IMG/VR virus record: IMGVR_UViG_3300032011_000126
Coordinates: 1 to 24,409 of that record
DNA: 24,409 nt
DNA from: a virus
Strand: one strand, 5' to 3'
The stretch's first letter is position 1. Every line of letters begins with the position of its first letter. The translations under genes and the position numbers were made by a program. Of this stretch, positions 21,850 to 24,409 are shown in pieces. A model generated the notes under the pieces. The model was not told where the DNA came from and made no database searches. It saw only the letters and a program-made list of their open reading frames with translations.

Positions 21850-22622
21850 GCTTTGTAGGCCGTTTGAGCTTGGCCGTAATCTCTTGCTTCTTTATAGCGA
21901 CGGAACATCTCTCTTTGCAAGTCTGTTTCTCTGACTTCCTGACCTTCTACCCGTTTTGTCATGCGTTGCTGTGTCCCTGTCTCAGACATCCCTGCTCTCT
22001 GCTCTTGTCCTGCAACTCTTGCAGATTGCCTTTGTTGACTACCAGTTTCAGCCATTCCAGCTCGTTGTTCCTGCCCCGCAACTCTTGCAGATTGCCTTTG
22101 TTGTGTCCCTGTCTCAGCAGTACCTGCTCTCTGTTCTTGACCCGCGACTCTGGCTGACATTCTCTGTTGAGTACCTTGTTCAGCCATACTTGCTCTCTGT
22201 TCCTGACCACCTACTCTCTGACCTAAACGTTGTTGGAACCCAGATTCTCCCATTCCTTTTCTTTGCTCTTCTCCTGCAACTCTTGCACTTAAACGTTGTT
22301 GCTCTCCACCAACCATTTGACCTAACCTGCTTTGTGCTCCTTCAGATTGACCTTTCTTTATATCCTGAGTGGTGTAGAACTCTCTTTGAATACGATCTAA
22401 TTCAGCAGCAGTCTCTAAATTTAATTGTTGTTGAGTATTCTGTATATCCATTAGTGCAATTTGAGATTGCAAAGAAGGATCGTTTATTTTTGTAATATCC
22501 TGAGCACCTCCTCCTATAGTGTCATCATCGTCACCTGATGCAGCACCAGCAGCATTATTTTGGACGCTTGTTAAATAATCTGTGGCAAATTTTGTACCTA
22601 CCTTTTTTACGTCTTCAGACAT
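21846..22622 (-). CDS. Hendecad-repeat virion protein (candidate ejection protein)
   Basis: This 258-residue protein has an acidic, Asp-rich N-terminus (about 1-50), a helix with LDRIQREF (about 80), then about twelve 11-residue repeats from about 98 to 228. Each unit begins (Q/E)-Q-R and ends near Gly, and pairs alternate SARVAGQ with AGMAETG. Repeats of 11 and 22 residues favour amphipathic helices or right-handed coiled coils. The C-terminus (about 229-258) is charged. It overlaps the candidate small terminase by four bases. With the two upstream genes it may form a set of internal virion proteins. No named family is recognised. Confidence 0.6.
   Translation of the reverse strand: MSEDVKKVGTKFATDYLTSVQNNAAGAASGDDDDTIGGGAQDITKINDPSLQSQIALMDIQNTQQQLNLETAAELDRIQREFYTTQDIKKGQSEGAQSRLGQMVGGEQQRLSARVAGEEQRKGMGESGFQQRLGQRVGGQEQRASMAEQGTQQRMSARVAGQEQRAGTAETGTQQRQSARVAGQEQRAGMAETGSQQRQSARVAGQEQRAGMSETGTQQRMTKRVEGQEVRETDLQREMFRRYKEARDYGQAQTAYKA
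21949..22344 (-). repeat. 66-bp tandem repeats (six units) coding for 22-residue units
   Basis: The same bases (ACTCTTGCAGATTGCC or close variants on the plus strand) recur at 22015, 22081, 22147, 22213 and 22279, exactly 66 bases apart. A degenerate unit lies at 21949. The protein period is two 11-residue units. Confidence 0.85.
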
Positions 22623-22664
22623 AACTACTACTTATTTTGTATCTATTCTACTGAACGTGAATGG

Positions 22665-23459
22665 TTAAGTTACACGAATACCAGAATAACGCCCTAAACC
22701 AGCGGCTGTTGCGTCAGCTATATTCTTTTGAGCCCTAGCTCTACCTTCTAATGCATCAACATAACCTCTTCTACTAGCATTATATCTATTTTGTATTTCA
22801 CTAGGACTGTTGTATTCAATTTGCATTCTTCTATTGTATATTTCATCATTTATTACTCCTGCTAATTGAGGATAAGCAGCAAGAATATAGTTCAACTGGT
22901 CATCTCTTTTTCTTCTTGCTCTTGCATCACTGTAATCATCCAATACTTCACGACCTTCAAGAGCTTCATATACTTCATTTCTAGTAGGAAGAGCCCTACC
23001 TTCGGTAAGATCATTTCTTCTCTGAACTTCTTTTAACCTATTTTGCTCTTCTTGATCCCACTCTCTTCCGTATCCAGATCCACTTGCCCAAGGTAATATA
23101 CCTTTCTTATGTTCTAGACCGCCACCAAACGGAGCCCATAATTTACCACTTTGATCAAAATCATGTACTCCAAAAGTTGCAATATCTGCAAGACCTTTTA
23201 AAAAATGTGTAAAAGCATTAGTACCTACATCTTCACCTACAAGTACTTGATTTTCATTTAAACCTGTACCACGTGTTTCTAATTGAGCACCTTCAGGAAT
23301 AGGAGCTGGCTCTACCTCTACTGTGGCGTAAGCAAGAGGGTCATTTAATTTGACATCACGTTGACCAGTACCTAAATCTATTCCTGCCGACTTAATCGTC
23401 GCAAGCGTGGCCATATCCTCTAAAGAAACAGTTTTTAGTAAATCTTCTATACTTGCCAT
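22665..23459 (-). CDS. Hypothetical virion protein (candidate internal protein)
   Basis: This 264-residue protein has a mostly helical, charged second half (about 130-245) with many Arg, Glu and Gln, for example REWDQEEQNRLKEVQRRND and YNRRMQIEYNSPSEIQNRYN. The first half has LAYATVEVEPAPIPEGAQLE, then HFLKGLADIATFGVHDFDQS and WAPFGGGLEHKKG (a Gly/Trp segment). It has no hydrophobic membrane helix and no catalytic motif. It lies two bases from the upstream Gly/Ala-rich gene and 42 bases from the repeat protein. Together these may be internal head or ejection proteins. This is inference from position and composition only. Confidence 0.55.
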   Translation of the reverse strand: MASIEDLLKTVSLEDMATLATIKSAGIDLGTGQRDVKLNDPLAYATVEVEPAPIPEGAQLETRGTGLNENQVLVGEDVGTNAFTHFLKGLADIATFGVHDFDQSGKLWAPFGGGLEHKKGILPWASGSGYGREWDQEEQNRLKEVQRRNDLTEGRALPTRNEVYEALEGREVLDDYSDARARRKRDDQLNYILAAYPQLAGVINDEIYNRRMQIEYNSPSEIQNRYNASRRGYVDALEGRARAQKNIADATAAGLGRYSGIRVT

Positions 23460-23461
23460 AA

Positions 23462-24301
23462 TTAAGTATATTGGTACTGGTTAACTAAAGCTTGACCAGC
23501 TTGTTGAGCCCCTGTAAGACCCATTCCTAAACCAGCAGCTTGTGCAGCTTGTAACATTGCAGCATTCGTAGCAATGTTCTGTCTAATACCAGCAGCAGCC
23601 ATATTCCTTTCAAAGTCATCCTTCTTAGCTTGCTCAGTAAACTTACGAATTGTAGGTAAGTAGGCATTAGCAGCATCAGCCATTGTCTGTGCATTCTTAA
23701 GTGTTGTAAATCTCTGAGTACCTGCTGGGCCACCTGGTTGTGCAGCATCTATTAAACTACCGCCAACAGGAGGAACACCTCCATACTGACCTGTACCTGG
23801 AGGAACCGCTGTTCCATATAAAGGCTCACCAGTTACAGCGTGATATCCAAGAAGTCCGACTGCATTATTAGCTATCTGATTTCCTCCTCCTGCCACAGTA
23901 TTAGCAACGGCAGCGCCTGGACCTCCTGAACCTTGTTGCGATCCGAGACCGACGGCAGCTAATGGTATACCTAAGTTTAATAAGTTCTGTGCAACATTAG
24001 GGTTTAAACCCGCTTTTATTAATTGATTTCCAGCAGCCGATTGAGCCCATCCCAAACCTGGTGTACTCCCAATTGGCAGAGCACCGAAAGATCCTCCCAG
24101 TGCCGCTCCTCTAAGTCTTCCGCCTAAGGTTCCATCTTGATTAGTTGCTGCTCCAATTGTTCCACCTAAAACACTCCTTGCCCAAGGATTACCCATTAAT
24201 TGAGCACCTCGCTGTAAGTAAGGATTTGCTGTCGCAGCTAATCTTGGACCAAATTTTGTCCCTGCTTGTAATAATGAACCAGCTAATCTTGCAAGCGACA
24301 T
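23462..24301 (-). CDS. Gly/Ala-rich hydrophobic virion protein (candidate ejection protein)
   Basis: This 279-residue protein is rich in Gly, Ala, Leu and Gln. Residues about 10-130 contain Gly-rich amphipathic or hydrophobic stretches (LGGTIGAATNQDGTLGGRLR, NLLNLGIPLAAVGLG) with no single clear membrane helix. The middle (150-200) is Gly/Pro-rich linker, and the last 80 residues are helical and charged (NAYLPTIRKFTEQAKKDDFE, NAAMLQAAQAAGLGMGLTGA). Amphipathic Gly/Ala-rich segments plus a helical end fit internal virion proteins that insert into the cell envelope during DNA entry. A weak ribosome site (AGAGAAA) lies before the ATG. Position beside the packaging genes supports a virion role. 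Confidence 0.6.
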   Translation of the reverse strand: MSLARLAGSLLQAGTKFGPRLAATANPYLQRGAQLMGNPWARSVLGGTIGAATNQDGTLGGRLRGAALGGSFGALPIGSTPGLGWAQSAAGNQLIKAGLNPNVAQNLLNLGIPLAAVGLGSQQGSGGPGAAVANTVAGGGNQIANNAVGLLGYHAVTGEPLYGTAVPPGTGQYGGVPPVGGSLIDAAQPGGPAGTQRFTTLKNAQTMADAANAYLPTIRKFTEQAKKDDFERNMAAAGIRQNIATNAAMLQAAQAAGLGMGLTGAQQAGQALVNQYQYT

Positions 24302-24346
24302 TTTCTCTAACTAAATACTTATATAGTAATTATTTTAAATCGACTA

Positions 24347-24409
24347 CTACTTAGAAGATTCAGCCAATATCTCTTCTCTCGCCATGCGTAGATAATTTCT
24401 TAAAACATT
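24347..24409 (-). CDS. 3' end of an upstream gene (partial)
   Basis: The minus strand is open from the window end to a TAG at 24349-24347 (another TAG follows three bases on). The last 20 residues end RMAREEILAESSK, a charged helix. It is 45 bases before the start of the Gly/Ala-rich gene. The open frame is only 21 codons long and could be chance, but the helix and the tight spacing support a real gene end. Confidence 0.5.
   Translation of the reverse strand, partial: NVLRNYLRMAREEILAESSK

Noticed and set aside
21956-22495. Plus-strand open frame of 179 codons, Leu-rich
   Set aside because: It is kept open only because the 66-bp repeats are multiples of three; it is the antisense shadow of the hendecad protein.
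1-24409. tRNA genes, CRISPR arrays, attachment sites, IS elements
   Set aside because: None were seen by eye; no cloverleaf-like, spaced direct-repeat or transposase signals stand out.

Overview
The window looks like the structural (late) half of a tailed double-stranded DNA phage. It is AT-rich, tightly packed, has no gene-free stretch over 300 bases, and I saw no tRNA, CRISPR, integrase or insertion sequence. Several proteins are of kinds I associate from memory with marine picocyanobacterial phages (Prochlorococcus/Synechococcus): the membrane-anchored 73-residue protein, its neighbour with the PGCVE motif, the protein with the IPLDRR motif at the left edge, and the fibre-type proteins. 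Host and lineage are therefore inferences. No search was run.

Almost all genes are on the minus strand, so the module reads from right to left. In that order: two Gly/Ala-rich or unknown virion proteins and a protein of 11-residue helical repeats (24301-21846, candidate internal or ejection proteins); a candidate small terminase (21849-21364); large terminase (21339-19816); an AbrB-like 60-residue protein (19787-19605); portal (19585-17309); a scaffold-like protein whose 5' half is encoded inside the portal gene in another frame (17847-16807); a hairpin terminator (16789-16757); a 54-residue protein; a membrane-anchored protein with a GAF-like region; the probable major capsid protein (15843-14695); a probable capsid accessory protein with a perfect Shine-Dalgarno site (14679-13858); and a second terminator (13834-13808).

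The head-to-tail section follows: a helix-hairpin-helix protein, a probable connector, three small proteins (114, 56 and 64 residues), a 261-residue protein and a 767-residue protein. The last two share an Ig-like 'HGL' module, and the 767-residue protein carries a SWIM-like CxC...CxH set. The remaining left part, 8714-1385, is an array of fibre or adhesin genes with internal repeats, a tail assembly chaperone-like protein and a beta-propeller-like adhesin. It ends with the 73- and 266-residue proteins.

Only two genes are on the plus strand. One is an 81-residue holin-like protein set inside the fibre array (8047-8292). The other is the 3' end of a virion protein at the left edge (1-486), which overlaps the convergent 266-residue gene by 215 bp. 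I see no tape measure, sheath or tail-tube gene. This favours a short-tailed (podovirus-like) virion, but both edges are cut, so the tail type is unresolved.

The most interesting points are the 539-nt portal/scaffold overlap in two frames (about 65% GC in its core against about 35% in a sampled stretch of the portal body), the SWIM-like zinc motif in a virion protein, the AbrB-like gene between terminase and portal, the antisense-oriented holin-like gene, and the hendecad repeat protein.
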